Positions 35,035 to 42,769 are shown, numbered from the stretch's first letter. The stretch: 64,000 bases of DNA from Sediminitomix flava (GCF_003149185.1 NZ_QGDO01000004.1:417259-481258), one strand, 5' to 3'. Numbers and translations: made by a program. The notes: generated from the sequence alone by a model not told the origin.

Positions 35035-35262
35035 TTAAGCTTGTAAAACTTTAATTAGGCGTTCTGTTGCTTGCCTTTGTTCTTCTTTCCATTTTTCCAC
35101 ATAGTCAACTACGGCATTAATAATCTTAGCATCTTCTTTAGACCGATAGCCATTGAAGAAGCGGACAATGTTTTGGTATTGAAGATTATTAGTTTCTCCA
35201 ATATCCTTCAAAGCCCCATGAGGGAGTTGATTTTTTAACTCTTGTCTTTGTTCGTAATTCAT
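35035..35262 (-). CDS. Small regulator-like protein, first gene of the leftward operon
   Basis: 75 aa from the ATG at 35262 (MNYEQRQELKNQLPHGALKDIGETNNLQYQNIVRFFNGYRSKEDAKIINAVVDYVEKW); a longer frame to 35346 would run into the operator. The sequence ALKDIGETNNLQYQNIVRFFNG reads as a helix-turn-helix that scores like a phage Cro-type or plasmid copy regulator. It is the first gene facing the XRE repressor across a palindromic intergenic region. Confidence 0.65.
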   Translation of the reverse strand: MNYEQRQELKNQLPHGALKDIGETNNLQYQNIVRFFNGYRSKEDAKIINAVVDYVEKWKEEQRQATERLIKVLQA

Positions 35263-35331
35263 GGTATTGATAACCAATTTAGTTATATAATTTTCATACT
35301 TTAGTTTATTAGAGTGGGATAAACTACTCTT

Positions 35332-35370
35332 ATATCTAATAAACATTTAAATATATTAGATATTCTAATA
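35332..35370. promoter_or_regulatory. Overlapping palindromes between divergent regulators
   Basis: ATATCTAATA (35332-35341) and TATTAGATAT (35354-35363) form a perfect 10-bp inverted repeat, and TATTAGA-TAT-TCTAATA (35354-35370) a second one sharing an arm. This three-half-site arrangement between a repressor and the operon it faces is what a lambdoid-type operator looks like. Confidence 0.7.
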
Positions 35371-35395
35371 ATTACCAACATTTAAAATATTTATT

Positions 35396-36223
35396 ATGAA
35401 CCTAGGTAATATTTATGGAGATAGATTCAAAGCAATAAGGAAGAGAATAAAGATTAATCAAACTGACTTCGCTAAAAAACTTAATACTTCGCAGTCTAAT
35501 ATTTCACTAATTGAAAAAGGAGAACGAGTTCCCCCATTAGATTTAATTCATGAATTATTTAACATAGGTGTTACCTCTGATTATATATTACATGGAGTTG
35601 AACCCATATTAGAAGAGGATGTAAAAAAACGAAAAGATGAGAATGCGAAAGAATTTGATTCACGAATTGAAGAAGAACGTAGAAAATATAGAGACAAAAT
35701 ATTTGAACTACATAGAGATGAAATCTTAATGGTTGCTACTACGCTACCTTCTAATGAGCAAGATGAGTATATCCAAAGTCAAATAGATAGATATATTGAA
35801 GAAAGTCTTTCATCTGAAACTTTTGAAAAAAAGAATTCTTTCATTCAACAATTAATACGAAACACCCCAAAACTTAGAGAGCTATATGACCATAAGTCAT
35901 TTATTGCGAGTATTGTAAGTGCTCTTAATGAATATATACATTGCTTAGATATGGAGTATCTATATTTAGAGACACAACTTTACCCCGATGATTTAAACAA
36001 TGTCAATTACAGTGAAATTGTAAAGAAAGCTTTGAATATATATAAAGTAAATACATCAAATATTGCACTAGAAAATACGATAGACCAACTTTCAACAACG
36101 GTTAAACTGCTCAATGACTACCTTCCAGTTAAAGAACTTCATGACAGAACAGATTTAGATATGTGGGGCTATATACTCCATTATTACGAAACCAATGTGA
36201 AAGAAAAAGAAGACCGTAAATAA
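35396..36223 (+). CDS. XRE-family repressor of the element
   Basis: 275 aa. An N-terminal lambda-repressor-type HTH (FKAIRKRIKINQTDFAKKLNTSQSNISLIEKGERVPPLDLIHELFNIGVTSDYIL, about residues 9-65) is followed by a long charged helical region with no LexA-like protease Ser/Lys dyad that I can see. De-repression therefore probably needs an antirepressor, not RecA-driven self-cleavage (inference). It is read away from the leftward operon and ends in a terminator that overlaps its stop codon. Confidence 0.88.
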   Translation: MNLGNIYGDRFKAIRKRIKINQTDFAKKLNTSQSNISLIEKGERVPPLDLIHELFNIGVTSDYILHGVEPILEEDVKKRKDENAKEFDSRIEEERRKYRDKIFELHRDEILMVATTLPSNEQDEYIQSQIDRYIEESLSSETFEKKNSFIQQLIRNTPKLRELYDHKSFIASIVSALNEYIHCLDMEYLYLETQLYPDDLNNVNYSEIVKKALNIYKVNTSNIALENTIDQLSTTVKLLNDYLPVKELHDRTDLDMWGYILHYYETNVKEKEDRK

Positions 36224-36238
36224 TTACGGGCTTTTTTT
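36214..36238 (+). terminator. Terminator overlapping the repressor stop codon
   Basis: CCGTAA / TTACGG stem with the TAA stop at 36221-36223 in the loop, then CTTTTTTT. Confidence 0.8.
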
Positions 36239-36697
36239 GCTTAAACTAAAAGAACTCTTTGCTTTTAAAGCCCAATCAAAAGAAATCACTAAACAGAAGG
36301 TGTAAAAAAATGGCTTTTAAGCAGTATTTAAAAGCTTTTTAAATGGGTTTTAAATCTCTATTCAAAGCGTAGCATTTCCCCCATTTTATAGCGTAGCGTA
36401 TTATAAAATCAAGTGAGTGTATTTATGTGCAAACTCGTTTTGTATGCTCTATCACATGGCTTGCTCTTTTAGTCCATTTTCCCGAATTACTAAACGGCTA
36501 TTGCACTTAAAAGACAGTACCGAAACTAATACCAAATAAATAACGTATATTTAAGTAACGATTCTACGGATTCGTTGACGGCAAGACCCAATGTTTATTT
36601 TTAAGCGTTGGGTTTTTGCTTTTTTATACCTATAAGAACACAAGCCCCACCGATCACCACCGCTAAGAATTGGGAGTTATGAAAAAGTCCTGAGCAT
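36239..36697. other. Non-coding gap with two inverted repeats
   Basis: No gene. ATTTTATA / TATAAAAT (36383-36409) encloses GCGTAGCG. A plus-strand stem ACCCAA / TTGGGT with a T tail at 36586-36625 looks like a terminator. It is preceded by AACGA / TCGTT (36557-36577). A short RNA ending at 36625 is possible. Confidence 0.45.
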
Positions 36698-36750
36698 AAA
36701 AAAAGGATAAAACCTTATGCCATGTGCAATGGGGTTTTATCCTTTTTTTT
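36698..36750. terminator. Strong bidirectional terminator
   Basis: Perfect 17-bp stem from AAAAAAAGGATAAAACC to its complement around an 18-nt loop. It ends the leftward membrane-protein operon and shields the repressor side. Confidence 0.93.
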
Positions 36751-36763
36751 ATAATGAAAACAT

Positions 36764-37873
36764 TTAGAATAATGACTGAAAGAATGCAATAGATTTAAAT
36801 ATTACCCACAACAATAATCCTATCATTAGTAAAAGAGTTAATAGCCCTCCTATGATTTGCTTTCTTTTCTTATTCTTATCTAACATAATTGAGGGGATAT
36901 TCCCCACAATTGGAGTCGCAATAGACAAAAAGAATCTAACATAGGTTGAGTACTCACCTAAAGAACTTTTAATATACCCCCCAAAGTCAAAAGCTAATTC
37001 AGTCCAGACCAATGGAATCAACATTAATGAAAGGTTTTCAATTACACGTTTAGTCGAATCTTTATATATCCATCTATTATTCACTTTCTTTTCAAAGAAC
37101 AACCTCAGATTAATATTTATGATTGACCTATATGGAATTATAAAACAATCAGTGGGCACGTCTTTAATTACAAAGCCTTTTGAACCTTTATTAGGCTCTG
37201 TTTCCCCTTCTTTTACTTCCTTAAAATTGCTATCTTTTAATTTTTTATATCTTTTCACATTCGAAAGGTAAATACTATCTATCCCTCTAGTAGAAGGGTT
37301 AAATGTGTGTTGTTTTATCACACCAGTGTACATACATGTATCATCCCCATTTTGTGTAAGTACATCCGCATAGACAAAAAGAACACGTCCATTACCTTTA
37401 AAATCTTTTTTAAACTCCTTAAACTGAGAAAATTCACCAGTCAAATAGTAGTGCCAATGATTAGCAAACCGTAAAAAGTTAAAATACTTATCGGCATTTG
37501 AATAGCGTATAATCTTATATAAAAGAAATGAAGGGAAAACAGATATAAAAAATAATAAGCTAACATAAGACAGTAAGCTATATACAAACTCCTTACTTAA
37601 TATTGATTCTACTATACAGAAATCAGAGTCAATTATAAGTGCTTTATAATCTCCATAAATTGTGGCATAGGATATAGGTGAAAATAAAGTGTACAACATC
37701 AATGTGATGTACTGTAAAGGAATACCTAATAGTATCGAATATAAAAAAGTTTGCCCCCAATCTTTGGAAGCAAACTGTTTTGAGAACTCATGTTGGTAAT
37801 AAAATCTCCTAAAAATAATACCTGGGAAGGCAAAGAAGATAAATAAAAAAATGGTATTAAATGCGATGTTCAT
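36764..37873 (-). CDS. Multi-pass membrane protein with soluble insert (DUF6338-like), cargo
   Basis: 369 aa. Three hydrophobic segments in the first 125 residues (NTIFLFIFFAFPGIIFRRFYY, FLYSILLGIPLQYITLMLYTLF, LLSYVSLLFFISVFPSFLLY), a soluble middle of about 150 residues with a beta-barrel-like unit (GRVLFVYADVLTQNGDDTCMYTGVIKQHTF, DSIYLSNVKRYKKL, CFIIPYRSIININL), then two or three C-terminal segments (MLIPLVWTELAFDFG, IIGGLLTLLLMIGLLLWVIF). The architecture recalls DUF6338, whose role is unknown; that match is tentative. It follows an 84-aa gene by seven bases and ends at a strong terminator, a closed two-gene cassette. Confidence 0.7.
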   Translation of the reverse strand: MNIAFNTIFLFIFFAFPGIIFRRFYYQHEFSKQFASKDWGQTFLYSILLGIPLQYITLMLYTLFSPISYATIYGDYKALIIDSDFCIVESILSKEFVYSLLSYVSLLFFISVFPSFLLYKIIRYSNADKYFNFLRFANHWHYYLTGEFSQFKEFKKDFKGNGRVLFVYADVLTQNGDDTCMYTGVIKQHTFNPSTRGIDSIYLSNVKRYKKLKDSNFKEVKEGETEPNKGSKGFVIKDVPTDCFIIPYRSIININLRLFFEKKVNNRWIYKDSTKRVIENLSLMLIPLVWTELAFDFGGYIKSSLGEYSTYVRFFLSIATPIVGNIPSIMLDKNKKRKQIIGGLLTLLLMIGLLLWVIFKSIAFFQSLF

Positions 37874-37880
37874 TAACGAT

Positions 37881-38135
37881 CTAAATAAGAGTTATCGTTT
37901 CTTTGCTGTTACTAAACTGAATCTGAATTTCGTCTTTTCCTTCCTCTAACCCTTGGTTTAGCATTTCTCTTGCTTTAGGGTCAGCTAAGATTTTTAGTCC
38001 TTCATCGCTAACATGACTTTCTTCCATATCAAAAATGGAGGGTATTTTTTTAACCTTTTCAATACTTCCTCTTACCCCCTCATTCATCCCCTCTAAAAGG
38101 TATTTAAATGGACTATAAAATTTTTCTTTAGTCAT
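37881..38135 (-). CDS. 84-aa partner of the membrane cargo protein
   Basis: Small soluble protein beginning MTKEKFYSPFKYLLEGMNEGVRGSIEKVKKIPSIFDMEESHVSDEGLKILADPKAREMLNQGLEEGKDE and ending in a short beta-like QIQFSNSKETITLI. No family is recognised. It lies first in the operon, seven bases before the membrane gene, so it is probably made in excess of its partner, a usual layout for a regulator, sensor or immunity-type protein. That reading is inference. Confidence 0.6.
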   Translation of the reverse strand: MTKEKFYSPFKYLLEGMNEGVRGSIEKVKKIPSIFDMEESHVSDEGLKILADPKAREMLNQGLEEGKDEIQIQFSNSKETITLI

Positions 38136-38216
38136 AATGTGGGCGTGTATATTTAGTTTTAGTACTACAGTGATAGATAATAAACGGAGATAAACAAATA
38201 GTGTTTATTCCTAATC

Positions 38217-38275
38217 TACTAGGTATCAAATTTTATACCTAGTAAACTAATGTAGCTCATTAGTTACTTTGTAAC
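38217..38275. repeat. Cluster of three consecutive inverted repeats
   Basis: TACTAGGTAT / ATACCTAGTA (38217-38244), AACTAAT / ATTAGTT (38245-38265) and GTTAC / GTAAC (38263-38275) follow one another without gaps. None has a T tail. Such clusters occur at replication origins and single-strand initiation sites. Confidence 0.6.
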
Positions 38276-38572
38276 AAACCTTACTATATATATTTACGGA
38301 AAAAGTTGACTTTGGTAAACTATTACAATACAATTTTAAGAGACTAAACCATAAATAAAGTACGGACTAAATTTTTTGAGGGATAAAAAACTATCAAATA
38401 AAAAATCCAAAAGAGGACTAATAGTGAGAGACACTACAATAGAGCCTAATTTGATATTTTTACTTCATTGCTTGAATACAAAAATGTCTTAGCTATTATT
38501 ATTATTTCAAGATGATATATAATTTTTGATATACATATCTCATATTTATGATATAAATGGAGCGTATTTTTA

Positions 38573-38627
38573 GGTACATAATGCTATCTTGCACTAAAGG
38601 CTACGCCACAAGATAGCATTATGTACC
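38573..38627. repeat. Perfect 19-bp inverted repeat with 17-nt loop
   Basis: Arms 38573-38591 (GGTACATAATGCTATCTTG) and 38609-38627 are exact complements; the loop itself contains GGCTACGCC, which can fold. No T run follows. A nick site or origin hairpin for the Rep-like protein is a reasonable guess. Confidence 0.7.
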
Positions 38628-38693
38628 ACATAAAGCATACATAGGAGTCTACAGTAGTACAAAAAATACCATCGCAAATTAAATCATAAAGCC

Positions 38694-38811
38694 ATGTCAA
38701 AAACAATACAATTATCACCTAAATATAGTGCTATTGTAAAGAAAGTGGCAGAAGGCAAAGTAGGAAGCTAGAAAGTAACTAGCACTACAAGAAAAGTATG
38801 GTAAAAGATAA
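38694..38811 (+). pseudogene. Possible frameshifted small gene
   Basis: From ATG 38694 the frame reads MSKTIQLSPKYSAIVKKVAEGKVGS and stops at 38769; a different frame continues LALQEKYGKR to a stop at 38811, as if one short protein of about 39 aa had lost its frame. A terminator follows at 38839. It could also be a real 25-aa peptide gene. Confidence 0.3.
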
Positions 38812-38838
38812 TGCTAGGGTATTTTACCCTTAAAAAAG

Positions 38839-38869
38839 TAGACTGTAAATAATTGCGGTCTATTTTTTT
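38839..38869 (+). terminator. Terminator in the element
   Basis: TAGACTGTAA / TTGCGGTCTA stem with two G-T pairs and a T7 tail, showing that something is or was transcribed rightward just before it. Confidence 0.8.
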
Positions 38870-38896
38870 ATACAAAATCAATCCCAACAAGACTAC

Positions 38897-39160
38897 CTAA
38901 AGTATTTTCTTTATCTCATTTGCTTTACTCACAATCTGTATAAAAAATTGATCTTCATAATTGCACTCAATCAAGCTAATAAGTTCTTTCAACTTAGCTC
39001 TTAAATCTTCATTTCCCTGCTCACCTTTAGCATAAGAAGCAAAGCCTTCTAAAAATCCGTTATAGAAAGATTGGTAATCAAAACTCTTATGTTCTAATTC
39101 CTTAAACCTTTGTTATGACGACTTTATTAATTCTTCACTATTTGGTAGTTTTTCACTCAT
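38897..39160 (-). pseudogene. Small hypothetical gene broken by a nonsense codon
   Basis: From ATG 39160 the frame reads MSEKLPNSEELIKSS, then TAA at codon 16 (39113-39115), and then continues uninterrupted for 71 codons (QRFKELEHKSFDYQSFYNGFLEGFASYAKGEQ... to KKIL) before the normal stop at 38897. One substitution would restore an 87-aa helical protein. The long intact frame after the stop suggests recent inactivation, or that the stop is real and a downstream start is used. Confidence 0.6.
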
Positions 39161-39187
39161 ATCTGATTCAATTGATTTATTAGTTGA

Positions 39188-39460
39188 TTACCCACCCAAA
39201 GCATCCCTTATCAAATCATGTTCTTTTTCTTCTGAAATGTTGATGTATTGCCAAAATGAAGCTAATGTTCTATGCCCTGTGTATTTCATAACGGTTTCAG
39301 CAGGAACATCCCTTAATATCATATTTGTCGCAAAAGTTCTACGGCCACAAAAGAGGTAATGAACTCATGCACTTCAAAAGTGTTCATCTATTCCTACCAA
39401 TTTGCATAACTCTTTCACGTACTTATTAAAGTTCTGATTGGCTATTTTATGAGTTTCACC
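39188..39460 (-). pseudogene. Decayed C-terminal fragment of a second integrase
   Basis: The sequence is closely related to the 3' end of the intact integrase gene (41296-41613): both encode VPAETVMKYTGH-(K/R)-TLASFWQYINI and end in ALGG-stop. The copy has lost about 50 bp plus a single base around the HxxR active-site segment, so it is frameshifted, and it ends abruptly at 39460 where the 70-bp array begins. The 5' two thirds of the gene are absent. Confidence 0.85.
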
Positions 39461-40120
39461 ATAGTTTTTGATTCACAAAGATGTTTATTGTTCATTGGTG
39501 ATTATCAAAAGCTGTTGCTGATCATTTTCCATACTTTTTGATTCACAAAGGTGTTTGTTGTTCATTGGTGATTGTCAAAAGCTGTTGCTGATCATTTTCC
39601 ATACTTTTTGATTCACAAAGATGTTTGTTGTTCATTGGTGATTGTCAAAAGCTGTTGCTGATCATTTTCCATACTTTTTGATTCACAAAGATGTTTGTTG
39701 TTCATTGGTGATTGTCAAAAGCTGTTGCTGATCATTTTCCATACTTTTTGATTCACAAAGATGTTTGTTGTTCATTGGTGATTGTCAAAAGCTGTTGCTG
39801 ATCATTTTCCATACTTTTTGATTCACAAAGATGTTTGTTGTTCATTGGTGATTGTCAAAAGCTGTTGCTGATCACTTTCCATACTTTTTGATTCACAAAG
39901 ATGTTTGTTGTTCATTGGTGATTATCAAAAGCTGTTGCTGATCACTTTCCATACTTTTTGACTCACAAAGATGTTTGTTGTTCATTGGTGATTGTCAAAA
40001 GCTGTTGCTGATCACTTTCCATACTTTTTGATTCACAAAGATGTTTGTTGTTCATTGGTGATTATCAAAAGCTGTTGCTGATCATTTTTTATACTTTTTG
40101 ACTCACAAAGATGTTTGTTG
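39461..40120. repeat. Array of 70-bp tandem repeats, about 9.4 copies
   Basis: The segment ATGTTTGTTGTTCATTGGTG recurs at 39481, 39551, 39621, 39691, 39761, 39831, 39901, 39971 and 40041, exactly 70 bp apart, with a partial tenth copy at 40111. Copies differ by only a few substitutions (for example ATTGTC/ATTATC and CATTTTCC/CACTTTCC). On the minus strand most copies hold a 19-codon frame starting MENDQQQLL. There are no variable spacers. The array lies between the integrase fragment and the Fic gene. Confidence 0.96.
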
Positions 40121-40156
40121 TGGAAATAAAGCAATATATTAACGTCAAAAAAAAAC

Positions 40157-41278
40157 ATGAACTTAGAAAACGCTGTCAATTATCATTATAACCAATTTCC
40201 TCCTCAAAATTTAGAGCTTGGAAAAATGTTAGACTCTTTATTAAAGGCTACTGACGCTTTAGCTAGATATGATCAAATGTTAAAGAGTTTACACAATAGT
40301 GAAATACTTTTAGCACCTTTAAGAAGTCAAGAGGCTGTAATATCATCTCGTATGGAAGGTACTATAAGTACAATGGATGAAATATTAAAACTTAAAGCTG
40401 ATAGTAACAGCGAAACAGAAGAAAAAGAGGGGGGGAAATATCGTAATGATGTTTTTGAAACCTACTTATATCACATAGCCCTAAACAATGCTCAACAAGC
40501 AATGAAAGATGGGTATACTATATCTGACCATCTAATCAGAGGAATACATCAGCAATTATTATCTATTGGTCGAGGAGCAAATAAATCACCCGGTAAATAC
40601 AAAACAGAACAAAATTATTTAGCAGATAGACTAAAGCAAGAGATATTATTTATACCAATAAGCCCTGAAAAACTAAATGATGGTTTAGAGAACTTATTTA
40701 ACTATTTAAAGGATAGTAATGATTCAATTCTAATTAAAACAGCTTTAATGCACTTAGAATTTGAAGCTTTGCATCCTTTTCAAGATGGTAATGGGAGAAT
40801 TGGGCGGATGTTGATCACGTTATTATTATGGACTAGTGGCTCAATTTCTGAACCTCATTTTTATATTAGTGGATATTTCGAAGAGCATAAAGATGCATAT
40901 ATTGATATTATGCGAAATGTTTCAGAAAATGGAGATTGGGAAACGTGGTGTGATTTCTTCTTTACTGCTGTTGAACAGCAAGCTAACAGAAACTTACAAG
41001 TAGCTGAAAAAATACAAACACTATATGAAGATATGAAGATAAAGTTTACAAATATACTACTATCTAAATATAGTGTCTTAGCACTAGATTATATTTTTAC
41101 TAATCCAATATTTAGAAATAATAAATTCAAGTCACATAGTGGAATACCACAAGCTACAGCTTCGAGATTTACGAGAGCATTATATGAAAATGGATTATTA
41201 AAAGTAATTGAAGAAGGAGCAGGAAGAAAAGCAACACTTTATTCTTTTGAACCAATGATGGAGTTGGTAAGAGTTTAG
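40157..41278 (+). CDS. Fic family protein (probable AMP-transferase)
   Basis: 373 aa. An N-terminal helical domain contains SSRMEGT, the (S/T)xxxE(G/N) inhibitory motif ahead of the core (class II Fic). The Fic core has HPFQDGNGRIGR with catalytic H206, and a winged-helix C-terminus (LALDYIFTNPIFRNNKFKSHSGIPQATASRFTRALYENGLLKVIEEG) suggests DNA binding or autoregulation. Fic enzymes transfer AMP from ATP onto hydroxyl side chains of target proteins and often serve as toxins or stress regulators. It lies alone between the repeat array and the integrase and is probably cargo. Confidence 0.92.
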   Translation: MNLENAVNYHYNQFPPQNLELGKMLDSLLKATDALARYDQMLKSLHNSEILLAPLRSQEAVISSRMEGTISTMDEILKLKADSNSETEEKEGGKYRNDVFETYLYHIALNNAQQAMKDGYTISDHLIRGIHQQLLSIGRGANKSPGKYKTEQNYLADRLKQEILFIPISPEKLNDGLENLFNYLKDSNDSILIKTALMHLEFEALHPFQDGNGRIGRMLITLLLWTSGSISEPHFYISGYFEEHKDAYIDIMRNVSENGDWETWCDFFFTAVEQQANRNLQVAEKIQTLYEDMKIKFTNILLSKYSVLALDYIFTNPIFRNNKFKSHSGIPQATASRFTRALYENGLLKVIEEGAGRKATLYSFEPMMELVRV

Positions 41279-41295
41279 TACCAAAAGAGGGGGAT

Positions 41296-42519
41296 TTATC
41301 CCCCTAAAGCAACCCTTATCAAATCATGCTCTTTCTCTTCAGGTATATTGATGTACTGCCAAAATGAAGCTAATGTTTTATGCCCCGTATATTTCATAAC
41401 TGTTTCAGCAGGAACACCTCTTAATATCATATTTGTTGCAAAAGTTCTACGCCCAGTATGGGAGGTAACAAGCTCATATTTAGGCACTGACTTAGAAATA
41501 CTTAATTTCCCTTTAAACTCATGCACTTCAAAAGGTTCATCTATTCCTGCCAATTTGCACAACTCTTTCACGTATTTATTAAAGTTCTGATTGGCTATTT
41601 TATGAGTTTCACCGCTTAATATTCGATCTATTATTTTCTCAGTTTCCCCCACTAATGGCAAAGTGACAAAGCCCCCCGTTTTACGTTGTCTTATTTCGAT
41701 CAATCTCCCTTTTAGACTTTCTTTAATGTGTTCTTGGCTAATACGTCCATAATCAGAATATCTAAGCCCCGTATTTACAGACAGCAAAAGCCACTCCCTA
41801 GTATTTTTTAAATACTCCTTTGTCCCAAGTTCAACAGACTTAATCTTATTTATATCTTCTTCTGTTAAGATCACCTTTAAAGTTTCGGGCGGTTTAATTG
41901 GGGAAAACTTTTTGTAAGCAGTATTCTTTGAATACCCATTATCCACAGCCCATGAAAGGAAGGTTTTTAAATGCTTTAAGTATGTAGATGCCGTTTTATT
42001 ATTGAGTTCGCCTTTGGTATTCATGTATTCCTGCAAACGTTCCAAAGTATTAGGCTTAATCGAATCAAAGGAAATAGGTAGTTTGTCTAATACTTCAAAC
42101 TTCTTTAAGTGATTTTCAATACTTCGATACTTTTTAAAACTTGCTGTTTTATGGGTTCTTTTCTGAATTTCTAAATAACCCGACCACACTTCCCAAAACT
42201 CAACATTTTTCGTTTTAGCTTTTTCCGTTGGGGCTAATTGCTCTTTTAAATATTTTGAATCCACCTCTAAGCCTTTGTTTTTGGCTTCAATGTAAATCGT
42301 TAGTGCCTTATCTCTAAATATCTCCAATTGTTTATTCAACTCCACCGCATTGGAATTTGCAGAAAGTATTTTCTGATTCTTAACACTCCAATGTTTTGGC
42401 TTTATGGATAAGTCCGTAGAAACTCGCAACAACACACCCCGACCATCTGAGATGGCACATATAATTCGAGTGACATTTGGAGCATTCTTATCTTTCAAGT
42501 ATAGTTTAGCGGTTGCCAT
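41296..42519 (-). CDS. Tyrosine recombinase/integrase of the element
   Basis: 407 aa from ATG 42519 (MATAKLYLKDK), the usual start for Bacteroidota integrases; an in-frame ATG at 42558 would add 13 residues. It has an N-terminal Arm-DNA-binding region, a SAM-like core-binding domain (about 105-200) and a catalytic domain with Arg in NTGLRYSDYGR, HTGRR and the tyrosine in SFWQYINIP. It should catalyse insertion and excision at the 25-bp ssrA site, whose right copy is 178 bp from the gene start. Confidence 0.95.
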   Translation of the reverse strand: MATAKLYLKDKNAPNVTRIICAISDGRGVLLRVSTDLSIKPKHWSVKNQKILSANSNAVELNKQLEIFRDKALTIYIEAKNKGLEVDSKYLKEQLAPTEKAKTKNVEFWEVWSGYLEIQKRTHKTASFKKYRSIENHLKKFEVLDKLPISFDSIKPNTLERLQEYMNTKGELNNKTASTYLKHLKTFLSWAVDNGYSKNTAYKKFSPIKPPETLKVILTEEDINKIKSVELGTKEYLKNTREWLLLSVNTGLRYSDYGRISQEHIKESLKGRLIEIRQRKTGGFVTLPLVGETEKIIDRILSGETHKIANQNFNKYVKELCKLAGIDEPFEVHEFKGKLSISKSVPKYELVTSHTGRRTFATNMILRGVPAETVMKYTGHKTLASFWQYINIPEEKEHDLIRVALGG

Positions 42520-42596
42520 ATTTTGACCTTTTAATTTACTAAGGTCTAATATAGTCAATTCTTTATTGGGGAAAACATAAGGGATAACATTTTTAT

Positions 42597-42628
42597 ACTT
42601 TAATGTGCCTTAATGTATTGATTAAAGT
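42597..42628. promoter_or_regulatory. Inverted repeat between integrase gene and attR
   Basis: ACTTTAAT / ATTAAAGT, perfect eight-base arms 16 bp apart, with further TTAATG and TTAAAGTA half-sites around. Likely an arm-type integrase site or integrase promoter control. Confidence 0.5.
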
Positions 42629-42696
42629 AAAATAATCACCTTAAAGTAGTATTAAGGCTATATTTTGGATTTATGTATTTGCTCAAAAATCATAGA

Positions 42697-42721
42697 TTCG
42701 AATCCCTGCGACTCCACAGAA
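42697..42721. repeat. Right attachment site (attR), 25-bp direct repeat
   Basis: Identical to the ssrA 3' end at 30714-30738 and presumed to be the displaced original end of ssrA. It is not a functional RNA by itself. Confidence 0.95.
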
Positions 42722-42729
42722 ACGCGTAA

Positions 42730-42769
42730 AAAACCGCTTAAACATTCCGTTTGAGCGGTTTTTGTTTTT
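42730..42769 (+). terminator. Terminator beyond attR, probable original ssrA terminator
   Basis: AACCGCTTAAAC / GTTTGAGCGGTT stem (one G-T pair), five-base loop, T-rich tail, nine bases after attR with no gene in between. Confidence 0.88.

Larger units (their letters stand above)
30714..42721. mobile_element. 12.0-kb integrative element in ssrA
   Basis: Flanked by identical 25-bp direct repeats: the 3' end of ssrA (30714-30738) and a displaced copy at 42697-42721. A tyrosine integrase gene lies beside the right repeat. Inside are a leftward operon of small regulators and a Rep-like gene, a divergent XRE repressor, a two-gene membrane cassette, decayed genes, a 70-bp repeat array and a Fic gene. 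No virion, portal, relaxase or type IV secretion gene is seen, so it is neither a complete prophage nor a conjugative element; a replicating-integrating island or phage satellite is the best reading. Confidence 0.93.

Noticed and set aside
39461..40120. CRISPR array
   Set aside because: The whole 70-bp unit is repeated with no variable spacers, the unit is longer than known CRISPR repeats, and no cas genes are present.
42697..42721. tRNA gene at the right end of the element
   Set aside because: Only a T-arm and acceptor strand are present; it is the 25-bp attachment copy of ssrA, not a full RNA.
30714..42721. Complete prophage or integrative conjugative element
   Set aside because: No terminase, portal, capsid, tail, relaxase, coupling protein or type IV secretion genes are seen within the 12 kb.
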